Positions 35,787 through 48,737 of a stretch of DNA of 53,721 nucleotides are shown one piece after another. The stretch is from Rickettsia typhi. GTDB taxonomy: Bacteria; Pseudomonadota; Alphaproteobacteria; Rickettsiales; Deianiraeaceae. The stretch's first letter is position 1, and each line of letters opens with the position of its first letter. The notes under the pieces were generated by a model. The model was not told where the DNA came from. It did no database searches and saw nothing but the letters and a program-made list of their open reading frames with translations. Position numbers and translations under genes: made by a program. The stretch spans positions 1-53,721 of the forward strand of contig CAMDBF010000004.1 of assembly GCA_945889175.1 (NCBI GenBank), given 5' to 3'.

Positions 35787-35806
<20 letters not shown>
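34439..35806 (+). CDS. ubiB: UbiB/ABC1-family atypical kinase
   Basis: Protein-kinase-like family member needed for ubiquinone synthesis or lipid-quinone handling in other bacteria. The 455-residue chain has the family KxGQ motif as KLGQ at 53-56, the Ala-rich nucleotide loop (SVASASIAL, about 113-121), EEIKNYKKL, the ExD-type MEWIDGFTL, FHADMHPGNL (about 275-284) as the catalytic loop and LIDCGNVSYL with the metal-binding Asp. The usual C-terminal pair of membrane helices is not obvious; the end has one weakly hydrophobic stretch. The start ATG lies inside the infB frame. Other ubi genes are absent here. Confidence 0.88.
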
Positions 35807-39522
<3,716 letters not shown>

Positions 39523-39668
39523 TTAAGATTATTGTTTTTTTGATAAATATAGTCTTACATAAATATTAGATTTTACAAGATTTAATTTTTTCTATCTAAT
39601 AATATATATATATTGTAAAGTACATTATGCTTATTTAATATTTTTAAATCTATTAATTTTTTGTTTAT

Positions 39669-41465
39669 ATGGCTTGCGAGCATGTTGTTCAGGCTAAACT
39701 TTTAAAAGGGATTATACCAAAGTCTAGCGGAATTTATAAAATGCTAGGAGATGAAGGAAGAATACTTTATATAGGTAAGGCAAAAAATCTTTTTAACAGG
39801 CTAAAGAGTTACATGCAGTTTTCCAATCTTGATACAAAAACATCAAGAATGATATCTTTGGTTGTTGATGTGGAAATAATTACAACTCAAACTGAGGCTG
39901 AAGCTTTGATACTTGAGGCATCTTTAATTAAAGCATTTTTTCCACCCTATAATATTTTATTAAAAGACGACAGAAGTCTTCCATTTATCGCTCTTGACTT
40001 GGCACATGAGTTTCCAAGTATTTTTAAATACAGGGGAAAAAAGCAATCTAAAATAATGTATTTTGGACCCTTTGGAAGTAGTGATGTTGTTTTTGAAATT
40101 ATCGATTTAGTACAAAAAATATTTAAATTAAGAACATGCTCAGATTCCGAATTTAAATCTCGCAAAAGAGCCTGTATTAAACATCAAATTAAACTATGTT
40201 CGGCACCATGCGTTAATAAGGTTGGCAAGGAGGATTATGCAAGTAAAGTTACAAAATGTATTAATTTTTTTAATGCAAAGGACGATTCTTTTAAAAAAGA
40301 CATTGTTCAGCAAATGAATATACATGCTGAAAAAATGGAATTTGAAGAAGCAATTTTATTGCGTAACACTCTTGAAATGGTTGCAAAAATTCAACAAAAA
40401 GGCGATATTAATTTTGCAAACTTTGAGGATACTGATGTAGTCTGTGTAATGTTAAAAAACAATGTTTGTGCTGTGCAGATATTTTTTGTGAGAAATTCCA
40501 TGAGCTTTGGTTCTAAAGTTTTTTTTCCTCAGGTTCAAGAAAACTCCACTACAAATCAAATTATGGAAGCTTTTTTAATGCAGTTTTACGAAAGCAACCA
40601 AATACCTAAGGAAATACTAATTAATATTGCAATTGAAAATGAAAAAGCGATTCAAGAAGCACTTGGGGTAAGGATTCATAATCCAAAATTAGGTAAAAAA
40701 TACGATCTCTTAAAATTTACGATTTCAAATCTTGAAAGTGAACTCGAAAAACAAATTAACTCTAAGAGTAAAATTATGCAAAATTTAACTGAACTCAAAG
40801 AATTTTTAAATTTAAACTCTTTACCCAAAAGAATAGATGTTTTTGATAATAGCCATAATGCCGGTACTGACTTTATAGGGGCAATGATTGTTTGTGGTCA
40901 GGATGGTTTTTTAAAAAAAGAGTATCGAAAGTATAATGTTAAATATAACGAAACAAAGGCTGGCGACGATTATGCCATGATGAGAGAGGTAATGAGAAGA
41001 AGATATTCTAAAATTGAACCAGAGTCAAAACCTGATCTTATTGTTATAGATGGCGGTAAGGGGCAGCTTAGTGCTGTTGCTGGTGTCTTTGAGGAAATTG
41101 GATGCAATATTCCTTTTATCTGTATATCAAAGGGTTTAGATCGAAACGCTGGTAAGGAAAAGTTTCACACCCTTTCGTTTACTGACTTAGAGTTGAAGTA
41201 TAATTCCTCTCTTCTATTTTATTTTCAAAATATTAGAGATGAGGCTCATAGGTTTGCAATTTCAACTCATAGATTAAAAAGATCAAAGAGTTTTATTAAA
41301 AGTCAAATTGATGAAATTGATGGAGTGGGACTTAGGCGTAAAAAACTTTTATTAGAACATTTTGGATCGGTTGCAAATATTAAGTCTGCAAAGATAGAAG
41401 ATTTGAGTAAGGTAAATGGAATTTCGAAATCTTTAGCTCAGCAAATTTACGATAGCCTTCATTAA
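39669..41465 (+). CDS. uvrC: Excinuclease ABC subunit C
   Basis: Dual-incision nuclease of nucleotide excision repair. The 598-residue chain has the GIY-YIG domain (SSGIYKMLGDEGRILYIGKAKNLFNRLKSY, about 18-48) for the 3' cut, a Cys-rich region (KRACIKHQIKLCSAPC), the UVR domain contacting UvrB (about 205-240), the RNase H-like endonuclease domain with FDNSHNAGTDFIGAM and VIDGGKGQLSA for the 5' cut, and C-terminal helix-hairpin-helix motifs (IDGVGLRRKKLLLEHFGS, VNGISKSLAQQI). All parts are intact. Confidence 0.97.
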   Translation: MACEHVVQAKLLKGIIPKSSGIYKMLGDEGRILYIGKAKNLFNRLKSYMQFSNLDTKTSRMISLVVDVEIITTQTEAEALILEASLIKAFFPPYNILLKDDRSLPFIALDLAHEFPSIFKYRGKKQSKIMYFGPFGSSDVVFEIIDLVQKIFKLRTCSDSEFKSRKRACIKHQIKLCSAPCVNKVGKEDYASKVTKCINFFNAKDDSFKKDIVQQMNIHAEKMEFEEAILLRNTLEMVAKIQQKGDINFANFEDTDVVCVMLKNNVCAVQIFFVRNSMSFGSKVFFPQVQENSTTNQIMEAFLMQFYESNQIPKEILINIAIENEKAIQEALGVRIHNPKLGKKYDLLKFTISNLESELEKQINSKSKIMQNLTELKEFLNLNSLPKRIDVFDNSHNAGTDFIGAMIVCGQDGFLKKEYRKYNVKYNETKAGDDYAMMREVMRRRYSKIEPESKPDLIVIDGGKGQLSAVAGVFEEIGCNIPFICISKGLDRNAGKEKFHTLSFTDLELKYNSSLLFYFQNIRDEAHRFAISTHRLKRSKSFIKSQIDEIDGVGLRRKKLLLEHFGSVANIKSAKIEDLSKVNGISKSLAQQIYDSLH

Positions 41466-41482
41466 AGATAATTTATCCACTT

Positions 41483-41504
41483 CTCTTAAAAAGAGTTTAT
41501 TTTT
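41483..41504 (+). terminator. Weak intrinsic terminator after uvrC
   Basis: CTCTT (41483-41487) and AAGAG (41491-41495) form a 5-bp stem with an AAA loop, followed by TTTATTTTT. The stem is short and A/T-rich, but the T tract and the position 17 bases after the uvrC stop support a terminator. Confidence 0.35.
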
Positions 41505-41594
41505 GTAAATAATTGACTTTTATATCAAATCTTATAAAAGTTAAAAATCTTTGTTTGGGCGGTTCCTTTGTTAGTATAAAATTTTGTTTTTTTT

Positions 41595-42902
41595 ATGAAG
41601 CTTAAAAAGCAAATGCCTCAGTCTTTTGGGCAAAATCCATTGTTTAAAAAAATCTTAATTACAATCATTCTTCTGGCTGTTTATAGGCTTGGCTCTTACA
41701 TTCCGCTTCCTTTTGTTGATGTGCCTAAGCTTTCAAGTATTACAAAATATACCGAAAATGGAATTCTGGGAATGCTTAACATGTTGTCTGGTGGATCTTT
41801 GTCAAGAATGTCTGTTTTTACTCTTACTATAGTACCTTATATAAGTGCCTCAATAATTATACAGCTTTCAAGTGCTAGCTTTGCATCTTTAAAAGCATTA
41901 AAGTCTGAGGGATCAACGGGTCAGGCGGTTATTCACCAATACACTAAATATTTAACATGTTTTATTGCTTTTTTTCAAGGTTTTGCAGTTGCAAAAAGTT
42001 TGGTTAGTAGTGGGGTTTTGGTTAGCTTTGCTGAGCCTACTTTTTTTACCCTTTCAACAATTGCTTTAACTTTGTCGATTGGGACTTTGACATTAATGTG
42101 GATAGGAGAGAGGATCACTGCAAACGGAATAGGAAACGGTATATCTTTAATTATCTTTGTTGGAATAGTTATTGAGCTTCCTAAAACAATTATAGCAGGC
42201 TTTGGAATGATTAAAACTGGAGTTTTGTCGCCAGCTATGCTTTTTGTTATTTTGGGAGTATTTATTTTTCTTTTATCAATTGTTATATTTGTTGAAAGTT
42301 CCTTTAGAATAATTAATATCAATCAGCCTAATTTTAGGCAGGCTCAACTACAGGGGGTTGCGAGTAAAAATAATTTCTTGCCATTAAAAATTAATCCATC
42401 TGGCGTTATACCACCAATTTTTGCATCTTCTATTTTGCTTCTTCCTTCTACGGTTGCAAGTTTTGCTGGCTCAAGTCAAAATCCTATAATCATGTGGATA
42501 CTTGCAAACTTTACTCACGGCACTTTTGCTTTTATGTTTGCTTTTGGTGCCTGTATTGTATTTTTTACTTATTTTTATACATCTATCGTTTTTGATTCTA
42601 AAGAAACTGCCGATCAGCTTAAAAAATCAAATGCTCTAATTCAAGGTATAAGACCCGGTCAGGCAACGGCATCTTACATATCCTCCGTTATTAAAAGACT
42701 TAATCTAATAGGTTCTATCTATTTAATCGTTGTATGTTTAATGCCGGAGATTTTATTTTCAATGGGTTTTCAAAGTTTTGTCTTTGGTGGAACAAGTTTG
42801 CTTATTATTGTTAGCGTTTCGGTTGATACAATAACCCAGTTTCAAATGCAAATGATGTCCAAAAAGTATCAGAAAAAATTCAATTCTTCTATAAGAATAT
42901 AA
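41595..42902 (+). CDS. secY: Protein translocase subunit SecY
   Basis: Central channel of the Sec translocon. The 435-residue chain has ten hydrophobic segments in the SecY pattern, with YRLGSYIPLPFVD at the start, MLSGGSLSRMSVFTLTIVPYISASIIIQL (plug and TM2 region), GNGISLIIFVGI, LPLKINPSGVIPPIFASSILLLPSTV and the IQGIRPGQATASYI loop. secY normally sits in the spc ribosomal-protein operon between rplO and adk or rpsM; here neither is present and it heads a run of envelope genes. A TTGACT box at 41513 with TATAAA 14 bases on is a possible but tight promoter. Confidence 0.97.
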   Translation: MKLKKQMPQSFGQNPLFKKILITIILLAVYRLGSYIPLPFVDVPKLSSITKYTENGILGMLNMLSGGSLSRMSVFTLTIVPYISASIIIQLSSASFASLKALKSEGSTGQAVIHQYTKYLTCFIAFFQGFAVAKSLVSSGVLVSFAEPTFFTLSTIALTLSIGTLTLMWIGERITANGIGNGISLIIFVGIVIELPKTIIAGFGMIKTGVLSPAMLFVILGVFIFLLSIVIFVESSFRIININQPNFRQAQLQGVASKNNFLPLKINPSGVIPPIFASSILLLPSTVASFAGSSQNPIIMWILANFTHGTFAFMFAFGACIVFFTYFYTSIVFDSKETADQLKKSNALIQGIRPGQATASYISSVIKRLNLIGSIYLIVVCLMPEILFSMGFQSFVFGGTSLLIIVSVSVDTITQFQMQMMSKKYQKKFNSSIRI

Positions 42903-42911
42903 TTTTTCAAT

Positions 42912-44306
42912 ATGAACATTTTTCTTATCTACGGTCTTGGAGTTAGCGGTCTTGGAGCTTTAAACTTTTTGCTAAAAAATACAAAAACAGTTTATATATA
43001 CGACGATAACAAAAATAAATTGGAAGATGTATATAATTTATATCTAAACAAATATCCTAATAACATTCATAAGATTGATCTTAAGGATTTTAATATAAAA
43101 GCTGATTATTTAGTTTGCTCGCCTAGTGTTGTTTTTTCTAAAAATGATTTTATACAAGCTCAAATTAAAAAACAAACAAAACTCATAAGTGATATAGATC
43201 TAGTGTATAACTATGATAAAGAAAAATTATTTTTTGGCATAACCGGCACAAATGGCAAGTCAACGTCAGCATCTCTACTTTCGCATGTATTAAATAATAT
43301 TGGATGCAAAAATTCATTAGGTGGAAATATAGGTAAAAATTTATTAGATGATGATGTTTTTGGCCTTAAGGATACTAATTATGTTATTGAGGTTTCTTCC
43401 TATCAGGCGGAATTGTTAAATTTTAATTTTGATATTGCGGCCTTAACAAACATCACTCCAGATCATATAGATCATCACGGAAGTTTTGAAAATTACGCAA
43501 ATACAAAAATTAATTTTGTAAAATCTGCGAAATATAAAATTGTAAATAGAGATGATTATTTAATAGATAAATCTTTTGATATTAACGATAAATCGGTATT
43601 TGGTTTTTCAGTTAGTAAAATAATACCAAATGGTATAAGTTTAATAAAAGAATCTAATGGTTTAAATCTTTATATTAATAAAGTACAGATAACAAATCGC
43701 AGCTTGTTTGAAAACTTAATAGGTGAGCATAATTTGCAAAATATTGCCTGTGTGTTATCTTTTATTTACTGTATTTATGACAAGTATAATTTAGGTAACT
43801 TTATTGCAAATATTGATAAAATTTTTTTATCAATTGATTGCTTTAATGGCTTAAGCCACAGAATTGAAAAAGTTGCTTCTATTGGTAAAATAACTTTTGT
43901 TAACGATAGTAAGGCTACAAATGTTCAGTCCTGCGAAGTTGCTCTTAAATGTTTCGATAATATCATTTTACTTGCTGGCGGGGTAAAAAAAGAAGAAGGG
44001 TTAGAATATTTTTTTGATAAAGAGTGCTTTAAAAAAGTTTTACACATTGTTTGTTACGGTCAGTGTGGATCTGAGTTTTACGACACTTTGGTAAAAAATA
44101 ATTATAGCGGCATTGCAAGTCTTTGTCTTAGCCTTAAAGATGCAACTTTGAAAGCTTATTCTCTTGCTGAAAACTTTGTTTTAAAAGAAAATAAGGTAAA
44201 CATAAACATTCTTCTTTCACCCTGTACTGCATCGTTTGATGAGTTTAAAAATTTTGAACAAAGGGGTGATGTGTTTAAGGAAATTGTAAATTCTATTAAA
44301 AAATAA
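42912..44306 (+). CDS. murD: UDP-N-acetylmuramoyl-L-alanine:D-glutamate ligase
   Basis: Adds D-glutamate to the peptidoglycan precursor in the cytoplasm. The 464-residue chain has the N-terminal Rossmann-like domain (FLIYGLGVSGLGAL), the ATP-binding FGITGTNGKSTSASLL (about 112-127), GGNIGKNLLDD, EVSSYQAELL with the metal-binding Glu, TNITPDHIDHHGSF, GEHNLQNIACV and the C-terminal domain starting at LSHRIEKVA with VNDSKATN. All catalytic signatures are kept. Other dcw-cluster genes are missing. It starts nine bases after secY and 15 bases separate its stop from the upstream-most start of argB. Confidence 0.95.
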   Translation: MNIFLIYGLGVSGLGALNFLLKNTKTVYIYDDNKNKLEDVYNLYLNKYPNNIHKIDLKDFNIKADYLVCSPSVVFSKNDFIQAQIKKQTKLISDIDLVYNYDKEKLFFGITGTNGKSTSASLLSHVLNNIGCKNSLGGNIGKNLLDDDVFGLKDTNYVIEVSSYQAELLNFNFDIAALTNITPDHIDHHGSFENYANTKINFVKSAKYKIVNRDDYLIDKSFDINDKSVFGFSVSKIIPNGISLIKESNGLNLYINKVQITNRSLFENLIGEHNLQNIACVLSFIYCIYDKYNLGNFIANIDKIFLSIDCFNGLSHRIEKVASIGKITFVNDSKATNVQSCEVALKCFDNIILLAGGVKKEEGLEYFFDKECFKKVLHIVCYGQCGSEFYDTLVKNNYSGIASLCLSLKDATLKAYSLAENFVLKENKVNINILLSPCTASFDEFKNFEQRGDVFKEIVNSIKK

Positions 44307-44327
44307 TCTTTTTTATTTTATTTGTTT

Positions 44328-45299
44328 ATGAGTGATAAAAAAAAACCTACAAAACCTTCTGCTAAAAAAGGATTGTTAAATAAGACAATTGAAGGTGTTG
44401 ACTACGAAGCTTTACAAGATATAGTTAGAGCTGAAATATTAAGCGAAGCCCTTCCTTTTATTAAAGATTTTGCTGGAGAAACATTTGTAATTAAATACGG
44501 AGGAAGTGCTATAGGTCAAAATGCTGGATTTGAAACCTTTATAAAAAATGTTTGCCTTCTTAAAAGTGTTGGAATTAACATAGTTATTGTTCATGGTGGT
44601 GGGCCTCAAATTAGCAGAATGCTTGAAAAGCTAAACATTACAACTGAGTTTGTTGATGGACTTAGAGTTACAAATGCACAAACAATTGAAATTGTTGAAG
44701 CTGTTCTTTGTGGTCAGATTAATAAATTTATTGTTGAAAAAATATCAAAACATGGCTGCAGAGCGGTCGGTGTTTGTGGTAAAGATTACGACTTAATGAA
44801 GGCCGAAAGACTTTCTGCAACTTATAAAAAAAATAACAACCCAAATTCAAAAGTTGAAGAACTTGTTAATCTAGGTTTTGTTGGTAAGCCATCCTTTGTA
44901 AATCCTGAATTTTTTAGCATGGTAGACGAGCTCGATTTTATACCGGTGATAGCACCTATTGCAAGTGGGGAAGATGGTTATACATACAACATGAATGCTG
45001 ATACTGTTGCTGGGGCTGTTGCGGTTGCAATTTCTGCAAAAAAGTTAATACTTCTGAGTGATACAAACGGCATTTTAGACGATACCGGTAAAACAATATC
45101 GTCTATCAAGTATTCCGAAGCTATGTCTTTAGTGACAAAAGGAATAGTTATTGGAGGAATGATTCCAAAGCTTGAAACGGCAGTTGCTGCTGTTGAAAAT
45201 GGAGTTGGCTCGGCTCACATCATTAATGGATTAAGTCCCCATGCTCTACTAATCGAGGTCTTAACTAAGAGCGGGGGTGGAACTATGATAGTTGAGTAA
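44328..45299 (+). CDS. argB: Acetylglutamate kinase
   Basis: Second step of arginine synthesis, phosphorylating N-acetylglutamate. I start at ATG 44328; a TTG two codons upstream is possible but less likely. The 323-residue chain has a Lys-rich leader, an N-terminal helix (about 26-45) typical of arginine-regulated hexameric kinases, then KYGGSAI, IVIVHGGGPQISRML, RVTNAQTIEIVEAVLCGQINK, VGVCGKDYDLMKAE, NMNADTVAGAVA, LLSDTNGILDD and the closing ALLIEVLTKSGGGTMI. No other arg gene is in the window. It lies in the secY-mnmA run between murD and lepB. Confidence 0.95.
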   Translation: MSDKKKPTKPSAKKGLLNKTIEGVDYEALQDIVRAEILSEALPFIKDFAGETFVIKYGGSAIGQNAGFETFIKNVCLLKSVGINIVIVHGGGPQISRMLEKLNITTEFVDGLRVTNAQTIEIVEAVLCGQINKFIVEKISKHGCRAVGVCGKDYDLMKAERLSATYKKNNNPNSKVEELVNLGFVGKPSFVNPEFFSMVDELDFIPVIAPIASGEDGYTYNMNADTVAGAVAVAISAKKLILLSDTNGILDDTGKTISSIKYSEAMSLVTKGIVIGGMIPKLETAVAAVENGVGSAHIINGLSPHALLIEVLTKSGGGTMIVE

Positions 45300-45323
45300 T
45301 TATTTTATTTATCACTTAATGTA

Positions 45324-46169
45324 ATGTCGAAATTTTTTAAGATTTTTCAAAAAAATAGCAAGTTAGGTGGATTAGGGGGTGGTATTACATACGGCACAAA
45401 AACTCATGTTGCAAAAAATCATGGTGAAGCTTGGGTTAATATAAAAATTGTTATCGAGGCTCTTCTTATAGCCTTGATATTTAGAAGTTTTGTTTTTGAC
45501 AACTTTCATGTTCCCTCTGGTTCAATGAAGCCTACTTTATTGATTGGTGATAAAATTATTGTTTCAAAATATTCATACGGATATAGTAGATATTCTTTTC
45601 CATTCGGCATCGTGCCCTTTAAGGGTAGAATTTTTAGCTCTTCCCCTCAAAGAGGCGATATAGTTGTGTTTAAGCTACCTTCAAACAAAAGAATCAATTA
45701 TGTTAAGAGGCTGATAGGTCTACCTGGGGATATTATACAAATGAAAGATGGTCTTTTGTATATAAATAATATTGCCGTTCACTTGAATAAGGTAAAAGAT
45801 TTTACCGATGTTGTATCTAAGGAAAACTTTTCTGTTGAGCAATATATTGAGACCTTGCCAAATGGTGTCGAGCATCTTATTTTAGACAGTTACAAAGGTT
45901 TTTTTGCTGATGATACAGAAAAATTTACAGTACCTCAAGAACATTACTTTTTTATGGGCGACAATAGAGATAACTCTCAAGATAGTAGATTTGAAGAGGT
46001 TGGTTTTGTACATAAAGATCTTTTACTTGGTAAGGTTAAAAAGATTTTTATATCTTCTGAAAATTCACTTCTCAATCCTTTTAAATATCATAAAATTAGA
46101 TTTTCAAGAATCTTTTCAAATCCCTATGATATTAAAAAAGAAAATATAGAATTAAAAAGTGTTAATTAG
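45324..46169 (+). CDS. lepB: Signal peptidase I
   Basis: Membrane peptidase that removes signal peptides from exported proteins. The 281-residue chain has one N-terminal membrane segment (about 40-58), the catalytic Ser67 in FHVPSGSMKPTLLIGD, the general-base Lys128 in YVKRLIGLPGD, and the FMGDNRDNSQDSRFEEVGFV box. It has a long C-terminal tail (about 240-281). A glycine-rich patch (14-24) precedes the membrane segment. Location beside secD and secY ties three Sec-pathway genes together; rnc and era, common partners, are missing. Confidence 0.96.
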   Translation: MSKFFKIFQKNSKLGGLGGGITYGTKTHVAKNHGEAWVNIKIVIEALLIALIFRSFVFDNFHVPSGSMKPTLLIGDKIIVSKYSYGYSRYSFPFGIVPFKGRIFSSSPQRGDIVVFKLPSNKRINYVKRLIGLPGDIIQMKDGLLYINNIAVHLNKVKDFTDVVSKENFSVEQYIETLPNGVEHLILDSYKGFFADDTEKFTVPQEHYFFMGDNRDNSQDSRFEEVGFVHKDLLLGKVKKIFISSENSLLNPFKYHKIRFSRIFSNPYDIKKENIELKSVN

Positions 46170-46182
46170 TTTGTAATATTGT

Positions 46183-47733
46183 ATGTTAAAGGCTTCAAAA
46201 TTCTCTATACTTGGCATTATATTCCTTTTTGCTTTCTGCCTTTATCTTGCCTTGGGTAATTTTATAAATTATTCAAACAAAATGCCATTTAGTAATTCAA
46301 AGGTAAATCTTGGTCTTGATATAAGCGGCGGTACCCACTTGTTGTTGCGGGTTAATACCGAGGATTATTTGAATGAAAAATTTCAAAGATTTACAAAAGA
46401 TATTATAAAACAAATAAGAACTGATAATGTCAACTATCTTGGTTTTTCTATAAAAAATGGAATGCTCTATATTAGAGTAGCCGATGAGGAGGTTGAGAAT
46501 TTAACAAGATCTATTAATCAGATATACCCTGATCTTGTTGTGTCAAAAGATGGCGAAATGTCGGTAAGTGTTGGCTATGGCGAGAATCAAATTGAAGCAT
46601 TAAAAAAAGACTTAATTGAAAGATCTATTGAAATAATACGCAAAAGAGTTGATGCCGTTGGCACTAAGGATATTAATCTTTACAGGCAGGGGACTGAGAG
46701 TTTGGTTCTTGAGGTGCCCGGTATTAAAAATCCTGAAGCAATTAAAAATTTATTAAACACTAAGGCGAAGCTTTCGTTTCATTTTTTAAGTGATACATCT
46801 CCAATATTAACCAATCCAGATGATTTGGTAAAAGTTGACCAAAATCAATACGAGGTTATGAAAGCTTATAATGCTAGCGATCAAAACATTTATATTGTAA
46901 AGCATGAAAGTGAAATTGAGGGCTCTAGTCTACTTGATGCAAGTGCAAACATTACCGATGAAGGCTCTGTGATATCGTTTAGATTTGATACTGTTGCTGC
47001 ACAGAAATTTTCCTCCATTACAGCAGCAAATATAGGAAAGCCATTTGCTATAGTAATTGACAACAAGGTTATTTCTACGCCCGTTATTAAAACTCAAATA
47101 AATGGTGGTAGCGGAGTTATATCTGGTGCTTTTAGCCTTGAGGAGGCAAAAAATATTGCATTATTGTTACGAAGCGGAGCTTTGCCAACAACAATAGATA
47201 TTGTTGAAGAGGGGGTTGTTGGTCCAACTTTTGGTCAAAAATTTCTTAAGGCTGGCATGATTTCGTTTTTAGCATCCATTATTTTTGTTTCAATCTTTAT
47301 GACTTTAAGATATGGAGCTCTTGGGGTTGCCTCAATTGTATCTATTCTTTATAATTCAGTTTTAGTTGTTGGTTTATTTTCGCTGTTTGGACTTACCCTT
47401 ACAATTGCTGGCATAGCTGGAGTTACTCTAACTGTTGGAATGGCAGTTGATGCTAATGTTTTAATATTTGAAAGAATTAAAGAGGAAATGTCTCTGTCAA
47501 AATCTAGTATTTTTAAAACATTAAACGATTCTTTTAAACTTGCTTTTGCCGCAATTGTTGACTCTAATATTACAACAATTATTGCGGGCGTTGTAATATT
47601 TACTTTAGCTTTTGGATCTATTAAGGGTTTTGCAATTGCTTTAATTGTTGGCGTTTTGGCTTCAATGATATCCTGTGTTTTTGTAACTCGTATAATCTGT
47701 TACTACTTTGCAACAAAGGCTTGGATAAAATAA
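46183..47733 (+). CDS. secD: Protein translocase subunit SecD
   Basis: Proton-driven helper of Sec translocation. The 516-residue chain has an N-terminal membrane helix (about 9-27), the LGLDISGGTHLLLRV motif, a large periplasmic domain with RSIEIIRKRVDAVGTKDINLYRQG and LVLEVPGIKNPE, GKPFAIVIDNKVISTPVI, then five membrane helices in the RND-type domain (about 363-510) with IAGIAGVTLTVGMAVDANVLIFERIKEE. secF, usually next, is not here: a glycosyltransferase gene follows after 12 bases. yajC is also missing. Confidence 0.97.
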   Translation: MLKASKFSILGIIFLFAFCLYLALGNFINYSNKMPFSNSKVNLGLDISGGTHLLLRVNTEDYLNEKFQRFTKDIIKQIRTDNVNYLGFSIKNGMLYIRVADEEVENLTRSINQIYPDLVVSKDGEMSVSVGYGENQIEALKKDLIERSIEIIRKRVDAVGTKDINLYRQGTESLVLEVPGIKNPEAIKNLLNTKAKLSFHFLSDTSPILTNPDDLVKVDQNQYEVMKAYNASDQNIYIVKHESEIEGSSLLDASANITDEGSVISFRFDTVAAQKFSSITAANIGKPFAIVIDNKVISTPVIKTQINGGSGVISGAFSLEEAKNIALLLRSGALPTTIDIVEEGVVGPTFGQKFLKAGMISFLASIIFVSIFMTLRYGALGVASIVSILYNSVLVVGLFSLFGLTLTIAGIAGVTLTVGMAVDANVLIFERIKEEMSLSKSSIFKTLNDSFKLAFAAIVDSNITTIIAGVVIFTLAFGSIKGFAIALIVGVLASMISCVFVTRIICYYFATKAWIK

Positions 47734-47745
47734 TATTATACAAGT

Positions 47746-48732
47746 ATGAAAATTGCCATAGTAAAACTCACATCAATGGGTGATGTTGCAATGGCAAGTT
47801 TTGTCCCTCAGTTATTAAGGAGCATTGATGATAATGTAACTAGTGTTGATTGGATTTGTGATAGCGATTTTAAAGATGTTATAGATTATAATCCCTTTAT
47901 AAATAATATTTTTGAGATTCCTATAAGAAGATTAAAAAAAACCAAAAAAGGCTTACTTCAAGCAATTGCAACTTTAAGACAAATTAAGTCTAATAAATAT
48001 GATATCATTATTGATTTACAAGGTACAATAAAATCTGCAATAGTTGCAAGAATGATTAAGTCTAAAAATACTAAGATATACGGTTTTAGTTTTACATCTG
48101 CAAAAGAGAGTTTAGCATCTTTATTTTACAATAAACATCTGCAGATAGATTATAATGCAAACATAATCAAGCGTAATCTCATGCTGACTTACTTTGCCGT
48201 TGGTAAGACTTTTAGTCAAGATGTTATTACAAGACTATTGCCTTCTTTGTATTTTAACGATAGCAAGACAGATATTAGTATCCAGATTACAAATAAAATT
48301 GTAACATACAAGCCGGAAAAAATAATTTTTGTTAATTTTTTCTCAAGTAAAAAAACAAAACATATTCCCATTAATGTCATGATGAATATTATAAAAAATT
48401 ACCCTCAGTATTTGTTTGTAAGCCATTATTACAATCAAGATGAAAAGATTGAATTAACTAATTTGATACATTTATCAAATTTTATATTAATTGATTATAG
48501 GCTTGATATAAATGAACTTAAATATTTGATTGCAACAAAGGTTGACTTGCTAATTGGCTCCGATAGTGGAATTAGTCATTTCGCATCGCTTTTAAAAAAG
48601 CCAAGCATTATAGCTTTTACAAACGATTGCGGAATTAGAAATACGCTAATCACACAACAAAACTCTTATTGCAAAATTAGCGATTTAAAACAATCCTTTA
48701 GCAATCTTGTCCAAAATATCTTTAGTATTTAA
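47746..48732 (+). CDS. waaC: GT9-family heptosyltransferase, WaaC-like
   Basis: Likely adds the first heptose to the lipopolysaccharide inner core. The 328-residue chain shows the heptosyltransferase I pattern: KIAIVKLTSMGDVAMASFVPQLL (2-24), SVDWICDSDF, FEIPIRRLKK, DIIIDLQGTIKSAIVARM (about 85-102) and, in the C-terminal nucleotide-sugar domain, LLIGSDSGISHFASLLKKPSIIAF (about 267-290) with the conserved Asp-Ser/Thr-Gly-x-x-H. Assignment to heptosyltransferase I rather than II rests on the N-terminal half. No kdo or lipid A genes are nearby. If correct, the cell makes a heptose-containing LPS. Confidence 0.8.
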   Translation: MKIAIVKLTSMGDVAMASFVPQLLRSIDDNVTSVDWICDSDFKDVIDYNPFINNIFEIPIRRLKKTKKGLLQAIATLRQIKSNKYDIIIDLQGTIKSAIVARMIKSKNTKIYGFSFTSAKESLASLFYNKHLQIDYNANIIKRNLMLTYFAVGKTFSQDVITRLLPSLYFNDSKTDISIQITNKIVTYKPEKIIFVNFFSSKKTKHIPINVMMNIIKNYPQYLFVSHYYNQDEKIELTNLIHLSNFILIDYRLDINELKYLIATKVDLLIGSDSGISHFASLLKKPSIIAFTNDCGIRNTLITQQNSYCKISDLKQSFSNLVQNIFSI

Positions 48733-48737
48733 TTTTT

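Noticed and set aside
41975-42322. 115-codon minus-strand frame opposite secY
   Set aside because: It mirrors the SecY membrane helices; no independent signal or homology is visible.
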